From Anseranas semipalmata (Eukaryota > Chordata > Aves > Anseriformes > Anseranatidae), in contig VXAA01004234.1 in NCBI GenBank assembly GCA_013399115.1, positions 385,320 through 449,319 on the forward strand: a stretch of DNA of 64,000 bases, given 5' to 3'. Within the stretch, counting starts at the first letter, position 1. Each line of letters opens with the position of its first letter. Made by a program: the position numbers and the translations under genes. Of this stretch, positions 12,161 to 26,186 are shown piece by piece. The notes beneath the pieces are model-generated. The model made no database searches and was not told the origin of the DNA. It saw only the letters and a list, made by a program, of their open reading frames with translations.

Positions 12161-15100
12161 TCAGCAGACCTTTGGAAGATTCTTAAATTGGTGGATCTTG
12201 GTCTGAACAATGTTCCCTCTGTGGAAAAAAATGGAACAAAGTTGCACTGACATTCTGCACTAAGCCAAATCATGACTTTTTGGTCAAAAATCTCTACATT
12301 CCTCTACATTTTCCTGAAAGGGTTACAAACAAGTCTCTAGTTCTCACTGGATAACCATAAGCATTTAATCATTGAAAATGATATATCAAGATCTAGGTTC
12401 AATCCTGAGGTGGTTTTATGCCTGAGCAACTTTGAGCCGTTGTTCTCCATTTTTTAGGTAGCCACTTGCATAGAGAGTCTTCAAGATTGATTATTAGTAC
12501 AGCTCTGCACTACAGGAAGCCATCACTGCACCAAAGAAGAGGATTGAGTTATCCTACAAGTTAAGCCACTTGATTGGAAAGAAGAGCTTGGGCAAGAAGA
12601 GAGTTGAGAAGGGAAATCAACAAATTAATGAGAGATGAATGCTAAAAGTATTGATTCTATGCCTATTTATTTCAGTCCTGGGTGCATCACCTTCTAAAGA
12701 ACGACCACAGGTCAAAGCAAGACCACTAATTTTCTAGAAGAGCTCTTCACAGACCACTGGGACCTGAATTGTGCCAGACTTTCTCATATGAGGAACAAGT
12801 GACAGGACTTATGTGAGTTCACGAGAGCTACAAGGAGAGATCAGAAATGCCTATGGAGAAAAACAAAACAAAACAAAAGATTGAAGATTGCTAAATATAT
12901 GAGAACTATAACTGACACTTAATTTGCCTGACTTGGAAATGCTGGAAAGTGGGAATATGTGAGAAGATACTATCAGGTATGCTCATTCTTATTATTCCTT
13001 TGCAAGCATAAGCTTTTGGTCTCTCTCAGAGACAGGATGATGCATTGGCTGGACCTTGAGTCTAACGCAATACAGCCAATCTTAACATTATAAAAAACAA
13101 TCTTGTATGAGGAATTTGATGCACTTGATAACCATCTGTCTGACTTCTTTATGTCTCTTCTGGGGGAGGTAGCAGATATCCTCAGCTGCAGTGAGGTTAT
13201 CTACCAAACTTACACCACCAAATTGAAGTGCTTGGTGGAGGTACATGAGCAGGTTCACTATGGCTAGGCAACACAATAACTAAATGAACAGAGGAGACTC
13301 CATCCCATTCTGAGAGGGGAAAAAGTAGAGAGCTGGTTTGTTCAGGCTACTGCAACCACAGCACATAGTAGAGGAACAAATGTAAATCACACTTGGTGGG
13401 GCTAAAGAGGAGTGGGGTAAATCAACAGGCAGAGTCCCACACTATCACAATTTCATTGAACTTAGTTCAGCTCAAATATTTTACGTGGCACTGCTGTACC
13501 TGACAGACCCACACATTAAGCACTGACGGAGCGAGGGATTTGGTTCATGCATTTCATTTCACTTGAAAGACATCAACCTGAATGGCTTGGTGTTGTTGCA
13601 GTCATCACAGAAATACAAACATGCAGTCTTAATCATAACCAAACTGAATGAAACGAAGTCCCCTAACTCATGGCAGAATGGATCGGAGCCCAAGAGTCCC
13701 ATCTTCAATTCCTGCTCTGACTACAAAACACACACTCTTTCTTTATAGGAACAACCACAGCAGCCTTTTCATTCCTCTCTTCCTTGCCTACTAACAGAAG
13801 AATTAATAAGTAGAGGCTAAGCAAATGCAAAAAGGGCTTGGGTATGTTTTCCAGTTAAAAGGAGATTAAAAACAACGCTTTCCGTAAAGAGAAAAAAAGA
13901 AATAAAAAAAAAATAACAAGAATATAAGCCCATAACAACACAGGCAGTGAAGTGGCAGTTATTTTGCTGCCAGTCAAAAAATTATGTTGTCAGAAATCTT
14001 TTTGTATCATTACATATTGATGTTTTTTAAAAAAAGAAAATGAAAAGAAAGTCACCAGAGATTGTACATAATAGTTTTTTGCTGTTGACAATGCAACAAG
14101 GTCAAGCAGGATTTTACACAAAAGCTCTCTGAAATCTACATCAAGGGGCCTGGTTTGCAAAGGGAAACAAGTGTGTTGGTGAACATTGTTACAGATCTGC
14201 TTACAAAATGGGAAAATCTACATTCTTCTTCCAAAAAAGTACAAAGACTTATTGGTGTGCAAATGATTTATATTAATATGTTAATCAGAATTTTAGAGTC
14301 AAAAACTTGTGACTGTGTTGTCAAGACCACCCCACCATATATTAATAGCAATAAGAAAGCATAGGCAACTGTGTTCAAAATATGACAGAACCAAAATATT
14401 ATTTATAACTGGAGAAAGCACGGTCTGGTGAATAGAGTTATTAGCCCAGAGTTAGACTGAGGCTGTTTTCCTCATATTTCTGTTCATATTTCTGTCTCTA
14501 GTCTACTGCAAGACCAGTCACACATTAATAAATCTGTGTGCCTCACTTTCCCCAGCTGGGAAAAGCAGAGTGCCCAGAAACTTTCTGGGGAAAAGATAAC
14601 TGGAGTATTGTTCTCACTGAGTTTATTTTTTGCCTCTTGTCTGCATTCTCTTGGCAGAAGTCACAGTCTTTTGTTCTCTCTACCCACTGTTGTGACGGAT
14701 CTTGCAGTTCTCCACATCAAAAGTCCACAGCAACATGTCTTCATGGAGCTGCCATGAACTCTACAAACCACAATCTGTCTCTTCTGTTCCTCCTTCTGTC
14801 CACAGAACTTTCCATTTTGTTTTCTCACAACCAGCTGCACGTTGGCTTTGTTTCTTCTTATTTTTTTTTCCCCGTATCTCTTAATCTCCTCCACGGTTCT
14901 CTTGTTCAGAAAACTTGTTTTTCAACTCTCCTTTCCAACAAAGAAACTCTTCTTTTGCCTTGTTTTTATAGTTTTATGGACATCTGCCCAGCCTTTTGCA
15001 CTCTTCTTGTCTAGGGTATCCAAACATCCTGACTCTTCCACCATGCCCTGTCTCAATTCATATTTGTGTCCCATAGCATCCTTATGCCCGGGTACGAACT

Positions 15101-17242
15101 CTAAGTATAAAATAGTCCCTACCTTAACACCCACTCAATACTTGTAAAGGGAGACCCATATCCTACAGCTTCGGCTTCCAGACCTCTCTTGTCACTGACA
15201 CTTTGTGTGTTAGTTTGGGTCAGGGTTGTATCATCAGCTGTCACCTTTACCCCTTCCTTGTCCCTAACCATAGGGTGCAAAGTATGACCATTTTCCTGAA
15301 ATTTCTTACAGTCAAAAGCTTCTTGTTCATTGTATCTTTGGTCCAGGTCAACCTGTTCATCTGCTAGAAGTTTCTCTTAACTGTGCTCGAACAGCTCCTA
15401 TCACATGATTGCTCCCAGATCATTTGACCCTCTTACATGTTGTTTAATACAAAATATCATAATTCTAATGCACTAAATTCCAGCATTTAAGACTAGTTAT
15501 ATATCTGATGAGATTTATTTTATCATTGTGCCTGCAGATAAACTTCCACCATATATAACACAGAGTACAAATAATGCTGACCCTTGCAGTGGGCTTCACT
15601 CGAAAACATTTGTGTTCATGCAGAGATCTGCATGCTATGTTAATGCACAGATCTACTGATACTTGCAACACCAGGCCTATTCTGCCTGCATAGATGTCAT
15701 ATCCTGCTACACATATGTATGTGAAAGGTGTAAATGTGATGCTAATTATCTATCCATGTGATTTGGCAGCCTATTAATGTGTTCAGCTGAGCAGGCGATA
15801 CATCTCTGCAATGCAAGGATGGAAGTGAAGTTCTTTGTGGGCATGATCTGGCTGCCACTGATGTCAAAAGGGGTCTTGCTCATAACATCAGGAGAAAATT
15901 GATTCTATAAATGTAAAGTGAGAATCCTCCAGAAGTTTTATGAAAGGATTAATTTTTTAATTAAAGGTATGAGTGTTTTCACTTATTCTCTGTCTCCATG
16001 TTCCTACTTTTTCCTAGTTGTCGTTAAAGAAGCCTTGGACTAGTTTCCAGTCCTCTGATGTGACAAAATATACATTATAGAGAAGCAGACCATATGAGTC
16101 TTCCAGGTGGATTTGTCCAACTCCATACTTTTGTCATCTTTCTAAAGACAATATACTTACAGTTCCAAGCTTTGACTTGCAGACAACATTGTGTATGCTC
16201 TTATCCTTCACAGCATATAAAGCTAATAAAGGTACCATCTCCAAATTCCCAGGAACCTCTGGGCTCTTCCCGCTCTTCTCCCACTATGAACCATGCCCAT
16301 GGCTGCTGCACAAGACATACATGTTGGGTGCCATCTTGGTAGCAGTGTCACTGCTGGAAGACTGCTAGATGTAGCCTTGATAACAAGGAATGAAATCAGT
16401 CCCCCTGCCCACTTACACAAGTAATGCTTATCTTTGTCTTCCTCAATTTTCACCATTTTTCTACAGCTGTGCTGGAGGTGATCCGGGCTACAGTGGCTGA
16501 TTCTGACTCCTGGAGTCACAGCTAGTTTCTGAACTGCCTCTTATAAGCCACTCCTGACATGCGCTATCCTCTGCCACTGTTGCTATATCTCCAGCCACCA
16601 CTGTCCTTTCTCCAGGTTATGTCCACTGTAGCCATTGCCCCCTCCTCAGATATCTTTATTTCTTTCACTGGGGCCTCCTCTCCTCAAAGACACTCCTGCC
16701 TGTTTGCTTTGGTTAACAGGTCCTTCATCCTGTTTTGTGCTCTGTTTTATTGCCCTGACATATACCATTACAGGTACCACCAGGAAAGATATACGGAGGA
16801 GAAAGGTTTTGTTCCATAATAGATGGATGGACTATGGCAGCACACTCTTATTTGTATAATACATCACTGGGATTATGTTTCATATATCGTCCTCTCTTAC
16901 CAAAGTACTTTCCAATATAAACCTGGGTTTCATCACACCTCACAAACCTTGACTTGCAGCCAGGTTTGCTGCAGTGTCACAGATGTTTCAGATGAACTGA
17001 AGTAGTCTCTTTTAGTGACTTCAAATCAGCAGAATGTGCCAGGTTTGTCTTTCTTTTTCAGTGTGAGATATGGTGAAGCTAAGGCTATAAACCAAATCTA
17101 TGGAGGTAGAACTGGACAGACAATTTGTGCCAACCACTACTATAAAATATCGAAAGATTGTATCTGGTCAAAGATCTCATGCACATGTTGGTTTTAGCTT
17201 CACACTCAGAGTGTAAGGTTGACTTCTTTCCTCTAATTTGTC
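12161..17242. other. Unique sequence, partly pyrimidine-rich on the plus strand
   Basis: No gene recognised. There is an AAAAC run at about 12858-12879. From about 14590 to 15400, and again from about 16560 to 16740, the plus strand is visibly rich in C and T. This produces the longest chance frames of the interval (158 codons at 14538-15014), but these are full of Ser/Leu/Phe/Cys and have no domain. The sense of any transcript is unknown. Confidence 0.5.
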
Positions 17243-17316
17243 ATTAAAACATCAGAACAAAAACCTGCTATACTGGGTCAGACCAAAAGCCCATCTAGTT
17301 CCATTTGCTCCATTCT
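17243..17316 (-). mobile_element. Ancient CR1-type LINE 3' fragment
   Basis: The block CTATACTGGGTCAGACCAAA followed by AGCCCATCTAGTTCC matches, from family knowledge, the reverse complement of the 3' untranslated end of old CR1 lineages widespread in turtles, crocodiles and birds (usual form: TACTGGGTCAGACCAAAGG, then TCCATCTAGCCCAG). The copy is diverged and short. Similarity may extend weakly to about 17450, but I cannot fix that edge. It has no coding capacity. Confidence 0.6.
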
Positions 17317-17795
17317 TTTCTATTAGGAATCGTAGAAGAGCAGGATGATCATTCACTAACAACTCCACTACATCCTCACAGCCCATAATATGCCAGTCCA
17401 AATCAGTTCCTTGGCTTGATTCTAACAGCATGTAATGCACAAAAGCAGATTTCAGTGATGTAGTATTAAACTACTTCTCTCTCAGACTTGGGATAGAAAT
17501 TCACAGAGCTGAGTTTGGAAGGAAGTTATTATGGAAGAAAAATGACTTTAGAATGACTTGTGGTATTTGGGTTTAAGACAGCCAAGTGTGTCTGAGTCAA
17601 ATTTCAGGGTTGTACTGGTTGTACTGGTTGTGCTGGAGCCTGATTTTCTTTTCTTGTACTTAGGTGCCTTGTGTTCTTTTGCAAGAATTCTTTACATGTC
17701 TTGTAGAAGTCTATATATTCCTTAGACTCTATTCCTTCACTTCCAGTCCATGGCTAGCGGAAGATCCTAATCTTTCCTAACTTAACCTTTTCTGA

Positions 17796-17907
17796 CCTTT
17801 TTTCTTTTTTTTCTTTCATTTTTTCTTTCATTTTTTCTTTTTCTTTTTCATTTTTCCTTTTTTTTTTTTTTTCCTCTTCTTTCTGTCTTTCTTTTTCTTT
17901 GTTTTCC
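17796..17907. repeat. Polypyrimidine tract
   Basis: About 110 bp made almost entirely of T and C on the plus strand, built from TTTTTTCTTTCA-like units. A slippage-prone simple repeat; on the other strand it is a polypurine tract. No function can be assigned. Confidence 0.9.
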
Positions 17908-19379
17908 AATAGAAGGGATGCAGTGGTTTGGGTAATCTGTAAAATCTTCTGGTGTCAAAAACACATCACGAAGGCCTAGAATCTAAATCTCTCAGCTCCC
18001 GTTGGAACTCTAAAATCATTTTATTTTTGTAATTATTGTATAATAAATGAACCTTCATCCTGGGCATAAGATTTGTCCCAGTTAATATGGTATCCCTTTG
18101 GCCTTGACAATTTTACTTTCTGGTTATTATCAGAGCTATTATGGATGCACAGGTTGATTAACACATAAAAAGCAGTCAATGCCCTGAGGTATCAATTTTA
18201 TTTTTAGCTCAAAGGAGGTACAATAGCCTTACATAGCTTCTGTGTGGCTTCTGTAGGTTCATCTCATGGCTTAGGCCTTCAAGGGTCAGGACAGCCAACT
18301 CAGTCATCACTGGACACTACTGAGCACCTCAACATTTTAGAAGCTCTAGATATTTCTTCCCAAAGCTTTAAATGACAAAGGCATTCCAGGAATCTTATAA
18401 TGGTTCCCCTTACATTTCTGTCTTGAATAGAAATTCTTAAATGTTGTCTTTGGCTGGCAATATGTAGAAAGTCTGCCATTTGGCACTATGATTGAGCCAC
18501 AGTTCTGTCCTCCCCACTCCTTTTTCCCTAAATGCAAAGCAAAGGCTCTGAAGCAGTCAGCAGACATTTAAAAACCTCTGTTTCTGTCCAGTCCAGGGAT
18601 TCTCCGGGTAGGGATTATAGAAAAGTAGGAATGTCTAAAAATACGAACATTTTAGTGAAATTACATTTTTATTTAAAAAGTAATTTATTTGAAAATTAAA
18701 TGTTCATTTGGTTCCATATGCATTTAATGGCCATTTTTCTACTGTGAGTATGGGCAGTGTTGCAGCAGTGATCATTCAGCTCTGCTTTTGGGTTCCAGTG
18801 GGAACAGGTAAAGTCAAAACTCTGGGCTTGAAGCTGAAAAAAATAAATCAGTTTGAAGAGTGCATCTGTATGTCTTAGATATTTTTTGTCTAAATCACTG
18901 CTTTTTTATTCCATAAAGAATATGCAGATGACATGTAAATGTTATGTAAATTGGGTCCATAGTCCATTAAAGCGCAATATTATAATCACTAATACCCTAT
19001 AGGCATGGACAGATCAACCAACCAAGTTTTATTTGATCTTTGTCAGATGCAGTGAGCCCTTTTATGCAATATTTTGAGTACATGCCTTTATTGTGAAGAT
19101 CATCATTTCAAAATGTGCCTGTGTGGGATAAATGATGTTGTTGATATGCATTTCTGCAGCAAAGTTCAGCAAGTATGTTACTAGCAAAGAAACATTTTAT
19201 AGACTGACCAAAATGAATGAAGGAATCCTGCCTTCAAGTGAGAATTTCCATCTAAAGTGATCACCTAATCAGTAGACTTGAACAACCTCAAATTACATAC
19301 ACACTTAGCCTTCAACACCTGCTACTTTCACTAGCCAAATTAAAAGAAAACAAGTGTATACAAAAAAGACTGGAGGGCT

Positions 19380-19590
19380 GTTTGGCCCTTGCCTAGGAAA
19401 AATATATTCCTTACTAATTGGCACAACACTGTTAATAAATACTAACTGGTTTACACAGCCCTCCCATTTACTTAATGAAATGGTAGTTGAGGGGTTAATG
19501 GGTTAATTGAGGAAAGGAAATGTATCTTCAAATGTATCAGAATCTGATAAGTGATTTAGCCTAATTAATAATTTACATGTTAAGACAACA
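19380..19590. other. Candidate conserved non-coding stretch
   Basis: Complex low-repeat sequence with several homeodomain-like cores (TACTAATTGG, GGGTTAATTGAGG, CCTAATTAATAATTTAC). No open frame. This is a weak call made by eye from motif density, not from alignment. Confidence 0.2.
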
Positions 19591-20994
19591 TTTTTCTAGT
19601 TACCATGTGTACTTTCAGAAGAAAAAGGTACACAAAATAAAAAGCCAAATCTAGGTAAATTCACTGTAAATGCAAAGCTTATTCTTTTAAGACACAGGGT
19701 AATATGTAATAACACAGCAAGCATTGTGATGGATTCTTTATCACTAGATTTTTTTTTTTAATCGAGACTTTTGTTTTAATTTAGATATGAATTTGAGAAG
19801 TCCAATAAACAACTGTGACATCAGAAACTGAACTGCATGACACCCTTTTCCTGTCATCACGCTGAACTTGAATGTTATGCATTCCTTCCAATTCTTCATC
19901 ATCATCTACTAATCTTCATCTGGTGACTTTTAATGTCAGAGCTTGCAAGAGTATAATATAGCTTGTTTATCCTTAGCCTTATTTGCCACATGAAATGGTA
20001 TTTGGTTTGTTGCTAAAGCAATTGCTAATGCTTGTCCTCACAATGGGATGTGCCTTCCTACCCTTATCAAGACTGAGGATGTGGAGTATGCTTTTGAAGA
20101 GGGATTCACTTCACCTGGTAGTGTTCATTTAGCATTTACATATCTGTTCTTGGTTGGTCATCCCTCTACTATTGATGTCAATGCTTTCAGAGAGTGACTC
20201 ATCTCATTGTATGATAAATATCTAAGATAGGTTTGATAAATCAGTGCAGGAGTTACCTATTTTTCTCCATTAACTATAGATATAGAGCACATGACTGATC
20301 CAGACTAGACATATGGCTGTTATATGACTAACGTGAAGTGAGATGAGTGCTAACCCAGGTTACAACAGGGTGAAATTTTCCAGACCTATTCAGCACAGGC
20401 ATGGCCGTGATGTAGTTGAAATCTATGGCAGTACTTCCATTAGTCTCTTCCTCAGTCCTCCTAACATGTTCATTAGGAGTCGGGCTGGTTGCGCAGTCAC
20501 AGTTTTATGCTGCAGGTGCAAGGCAGTGCTCCCATGCCATGGAAGTAAGGAGTGAGAAAATATTAAAAAGAACGTGGAGCCCTGTGCATTGCAACATCTT
20601 CCCAGGAGTTTTTACAAAATTATCCTTGTAAAAATCAATGGCATGTGTAAGGTGGTAAAGCATCTTGTACTCTTGTCTTGTATACCTGTTCAAAAGTCAT
20701 ATGCAATTGGATCTCCCACAGTCTGAGTTATGCCAAGTACTGAGCAGAATAGATGGCATTTCTACACTTAGTTCTGGGATATTAAAGATCCTAGCTCACG
20801 AGCACAGAATTGTCAACCTGCATTCTTGGATATTTGATAATTATATCTGAACTAGAAGTCAGACACAGGTAGTCTGGGGTGTCAGGAGTAAGTGACATGA
20901 TTAAATTAGAAAGGCACTACTAAATCAACCCATGCAAACCTGATCTTCAGCACAGTGGGCTAATCTCTCCACAGCCATGCTAGATTTTCATTGC

Positions 20995-21025
20995 ATTTCA
21001 TATTATGCATTGCATAATATGAAAT
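20995..21025. repeat. 31-bp near-perfect palindrome
   Basis: Left arm ATTTCATATTATGCA (20995-21009), a single T (21010), right arm TGCATAATATGAAAT (21011-21025). The 15-bp arms are exact reverse complements. Each arm contains ATGCA/TGCAT next to TAAT-like bases, resembling paired octamer half-sites for POU-homeodomain proteins. With a 1-nt spacer it cannot form a stable hairpin loop as is, so a symmetric protein site or a cruciform is more natural than an RNA stem. The palindrome is certain; its role is not known. Confidence 0.95.
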
Positions 21026-24000
21026 TATTATAAGGCTTACGCACATTTATGGAAACAGATCCTTTTCTTCAGTTCATCTTTAAAAATAATTAACCTTTAA
21101 TAAATACAACATTTCTGAGTTACACTTGAAATTTTTAATTGTTCAGTTTCCAGCTTTCAGAGAAAAGCAAAAGAGAATCAATTTACTGATATAAAACTCT
21201 TCCTGAAGCTTCCGTTAGATATATCTTCTTTTTTGGGGGGTAGATTCATAATGTTAAATAGTTTGATTTAGCATTGAACACCAGCAGTTTAATTCAACCC
21301 AAGATAGCTCTTTTTTTAGTGGCTGAAGAAGCAATTCCTCCATATATCCTTAAACAATGAGATGGGATGTAGGGGAGGAGGCACAAGAAGATAAAAAATT
21401 CAGTGTTAACAGTTGTTATAAATTCTGATGACACAAGTTCATCCAGTAGTGAAACCAAAATGAAGCGGGTTTATATTGAGAGAGAAGAAATACACGTCAA
21501 AATGCTTCCAGTATGTCTGCTATGTGGTATATTCTTATTTAAAATGTTATCAGGCATTTTGTTTGTCTGAATGATGGGAGGACAGAAGATGCATTTCACT
21601 ATCCTTAAACCATTCCTGACACCACCAGATGAATGTCAGGTCTAGTCAGGAGAAACAGAAATGATAGGCATTCCTCTGCCTCCTTGAACAACTTACTCTA
21701 TTGGAAATGACATTTACCCCTCATGAATGGGTCTAGTACAAAGCCTTTTGTACCACAGACATGACACAAACTTCTTTGGAGCTCTCTGTCAGGGCATCTC
21801 TAGCACATGAGGGTGGGTTTCACCTTGCAAAAACCTCCCACAATTCTGGTTCTGTAAACAAACTCAGGTGCTCAATTTAAAGGATGTGTATTATATCAAT
21901 AATTGCTTCCCAAAGTGAGGAAAATGCCTTCCAGCCTGTGTCTTGTCCCACCAAATGACGGAATTGAGATTGGAGGTGCCTGAACTGACTGTATACAGAC
22001 TTTCTCACGAAAATAATATACCTGAATTTTGTGTTAGTAATGTTAAGAGCAATTTTTAAAACAGTTATAATCCTTTTTGAGACATTTGAGACAACTGTTA
22101 ATGAACTTGTTACTTGCTTTCTTCCTTACTTCATTGGTTGCCTGCCTACCTGTTGTTTTGTTTGTTTGTTTGTTGCTTTTATTTTTTTTCTGGCAATCTG
22201 CCTATCTGTCTGTATATTCATCTCCAAAACCAATTCTGAAGTATGACTAAAAGCATGTAACTCTCATTCAGGATTTTGTATATCCAAAGAAAAGCCTAAA
22301 TGTTAGCTTAATGTTTACATCCCTCTTGCACACAATTTATAAAAGTTTTCTTCTTATTCTATAGACTTCAAATATGTGCCCTTGTCAGGATATATGAGGT
22401 CACTGATGTTGTCAAAGATGATCTTTGTCAGCTATTGAAATGAGAACTAATTTGACCTAATCTAAGTTGACAGACAAAATGGTCTGTTGGTAAAACAGGC
22501 CAGTTCCAGAAACTGGTGCTAAAGAAGAGCACAGAAGAAAAAAATGTGTGTTTGCTGTCTCACTTCAGGTTTAGCAAACTGGACTTTTAATAGGATTCAG
22601 CATAATGTATCCAGGCAGAGCTATCAGTGGGAAGAATGTATGATAACATACTTCTTACTTTATATTTACACCTTACATATGGTTTGTTGTAGTTTGCTCT
22701 TTTTCAAAGTTAATTTCACTGTAATAAAATTATTACCATGATTATTTGTATCAGTGTAGAATCTAGGAGTCATTGATATTACGCCCAGAAAATGATTCTA
22801 AAAATCTACATCCCAGCAAATTTTCTCCTACGAGGACAGAAAATTATTCCCATGTGGTTCACATAAACCAGTAATGTTTGATCCTGACTGTTGGAAAAAT
22901 CTTATTGATTTTCAGGGAAGGCTGTTTGTTTTTTCCTCAGCAGAGCGTTTGAGCTTGTGCTAAATTTTGCTGAACAGGAAACTCTGCAACTAGTCCAAGC
23001 TAGACTGCCCATGTGTGTAAAGCTAGATATGAACTTCAGTACTGGGAGGATTAAGGCCAGGGAATATTAATGGGACTCTGCATGATATTAAAATTAATCA
23101 CTTAAAACTGAAGGTCCTCTGTCTCCTGCTGCCCCTTGATTGTTGTTGATATGACTGTCATAACTGATATATTCAACGTATGTATATCTCTCAATATCTA
23201 AATGGGGAAGTTCTATTTCTGCACAGTCGCAACATGAACTGAACCCAGCAGTTTCAAATATATGTGTGCATTTCTTATAAATGACTTTATTTTTTTAAGA
23301 AGGAAAGAAAAAATACAGAGATAAAATAATATTAAACATTAGCACCTAATATTTATCGAGCCGTTGCCTTTCCCAAGGATCCTGTAAGGCTTTATGAATG
23401 TGACATCTCTCAAGCATTCCCTTCACCCATCAGTGAAGTGGAGTCACCTAAGGCTGCTTAGACTGCTCTGAACATTTTCTCTTTAAACAACTTTGAATGG
23501 AAATTGTCTCTTTGTTCAAAGTAAGAATGTTTATGGAAAATATTTATCTCATAAAACAAAACAAAACAAAAGTGTTGTTTTCCACTCTCAAACAATCTGT
23601 TGGTTTTTCTTTTTTTTTTTTTTTTTTAGTATTTATTATTATTTGAAAACAGATAACAGTTCATAGTAAATTTGGAAGTAAAAATGCTTTGAAAAATAAA
23701 TTTTAGCAGAAAAAGATTGGAAGATTTTTGTTAATTGTTGACAGTTTGGTGTTAATTGCTGACACCAAGCTGTGACATCTTAATCTGCTAGGTAAAACAT
23801 GATGCACCTATACAAAAGGACATTTTAAGTACCAAAACACTGAATAGGCTGCACTTCCTAGCTCTGTTAGGAAAGTCCCAGGATCTTAAAGTATTCAGGA
23901 GTAAATTAAATAATTGAAAAATAAGAAACAGGAGAGCAAATATATGAGGTCCAAAGTACCAAATAATTTAGTTAGGGCTGGACAAACAGTGGATTTTTGC

Positions 24001-26151
24001 AGTTTGCTGATATATCTTTAAAGTGTTTTTTTCTAAGGAAACTAATCTATTGGCAAAATAAAAAGGCAACATGTTCTTTGAGTTGAACAAATTTTTGTGT
24101 GTTTTTTTTTTATTGTTTAACTCAAGATTTAGCTTCACTTCTGACCAATTATATACATTTTAAACTTGCAAAAAAATATTATTTATGAATGAAAGCTTTT
24201 TGAAAGCAATGAAAAGCTCATATATTTCAGTTTATAATTTGTCTTATCAATGTTATCAATGTACACAACCAAACAAAAAGCAACTGTATGAAATATTTCA
24301 TTATTCACTGAGACTCAAGGTTTTTCTAAGAAGTTTTGATAAAAAACTTTCATCCAGACCCAGTTTTGAAAACCCTGAGAAAAGGTATCATGTATGTTTT
24401 ATGTAGAGAGATCATCCAAAGACTGTTTGATGTTTGGACCTAAAATAACTTAGTTCCTATTATCTCTCTCAGAACTTAAACTAATACAGGGGTATCTTTG
24501 AAGTGCTGTTGTTTTTCTGGCATCTTGGCCTAAACCAGAAAGGTCAGAGAAGTAGCATTAAATGCTCAGAACCTGCCTGCTTGTTTTCCTGGAAGGGGAA
24601 AAGTTTCAGGGTGTTCCTGTGTATCAGCAGAAGCCACTTCTCTTCTTTTTTTAATGTTTTAGTGACTGTGATAGAAAAAGACAACCAAAAGCCCTGTGAT
24701 ATCAGGAAAAGAAAGATTAAGGCAAACAGAAAGCCATATCAATGCATTTTCTTTTCTCATTCAAGAGACACAATGCAAAAGCTATCTGTTTTCCCAATGT
24801 GTGTATGTGTATGAATTTGTATGTATGTATTTAACAGTTTTATATGATATGCATTCTTCTCCAGGCAGGTTCCTGTATTATACATCACATCCATTCTTCT
24901 TACTGTTTTATGGTGTGTAATTTTCCGTTACAGTACAAGTCAGACTGCAACAGTGATATATTTAATAAAAAATTAGATACACTTCTACTGCCTCTCCTTT
25001 TTTTCCCCTTCATCTATCTGTGATACTGACCACATAAAGTTAGTGTTTAAAATAAAATGACTTAAATCACTGCTGAATAAGTAAGATACTCTGCATGCTA
25101 TGGGTTCTGTCTCAGCCATGAAGAATGAAGATGTTTTGTAAAGTGCTAATGCCTGCCACACTCCTGAGTTATGGGTCACAAAAGAAGCAGAACACTTACC
25201 CTAGGGACACAAGCTATCCCACACGTAATATATTTTCCAAAAGTGCAATGTGCTCATAATTTCTGGATGTCTGTAAACTCAGAGTTATTACGATTGCTAT
25301 AGTTTTGTTCAGGATTTCTATCCAAACTCATAACATTTCAATGAAATATCTCTCTTCTCCCCTCACCCCTCTCTCTCCTGCAATTAGTGTACAGGTTAAA
25401 AGGTCAATCAAACAAATAAACCAGCAAAATATAAACCAAGTTCAACCCTACAAAAACATTGCTCTTTGAGCCCCTTTTCTTCTGGGGATAAGTGAAAAAG
25501 GACACCTCTTTTCATGCTCAGAAGATCAAAAACTTTGGGTCATTAGGAACCAAGCCTGTGAACACAGGTATTGAAACTGACTCTCTCTCATGTACTGAGA
25601 CCCACCACCTCTTTTCTTTTTTTTTTCTTTTTTTTTTCTTTTTTCATATTGGAGGTCCAGCCAGAATTCTTTATGCAGTAAAACAGTGATCTAGGGAAAG
25701 AATATGTCCTTGAAGTCAATATATTCAAATTTATATGTAAGACTAATAGCCAATCTCAAATTAATTTTGATTCTCTGGTCAGCAACTGCTCTGACTTGAA
25801 GTTGATCAGTGTTACTGATTTTGTAACTTCTTCAGCAAAGATATTTCTATCATCACGCGAATGACTCACACACCTTTGTGTTTGAACCCAAAGAGTCTGA
25901 GATAAGGAGAGAGAATACTTACCAGAGTTAGTCTGGGTGAAGAACTAACTGATACCCAAGGACTGGACATGGCCCAGAGCAACCTGAACTAGTCAGACTT
26001 CCTTTGATGACTGCTTGGACCATATGATGTCCAGAAGTTACATCCAGTCTAAATTATCATGTAGATTTAGGGTAGATATTCTGCCTGGGTAAATTTAATC
26101 TAATAGCACAATTTGCAATTTTAATCTGTATTGGTTTGTGTTCAACACCAT

Positions 26152-26186
26152 CAACAACAACAAAAACTACAACAACAACAACAAAA
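26152..26186 (+). repeat. (CAA)n microsatellite
   Basis: An imperfect CAA/ACA array of about 35 bp interrupted by AAACT. It opens a low-complexity frame on the minus strand that translates to poly-Cys/Phe and is not a gene. Confidence 0.9.

Noticed and set aside
14538..15014. 158-codon plus-strand frame
   Set aside because: Overlapped by several other frames on both strands, rich in Ser/Leu/Phe/Cys as expected from pyrimidine-rich DNA, with no domain or conserved motif.
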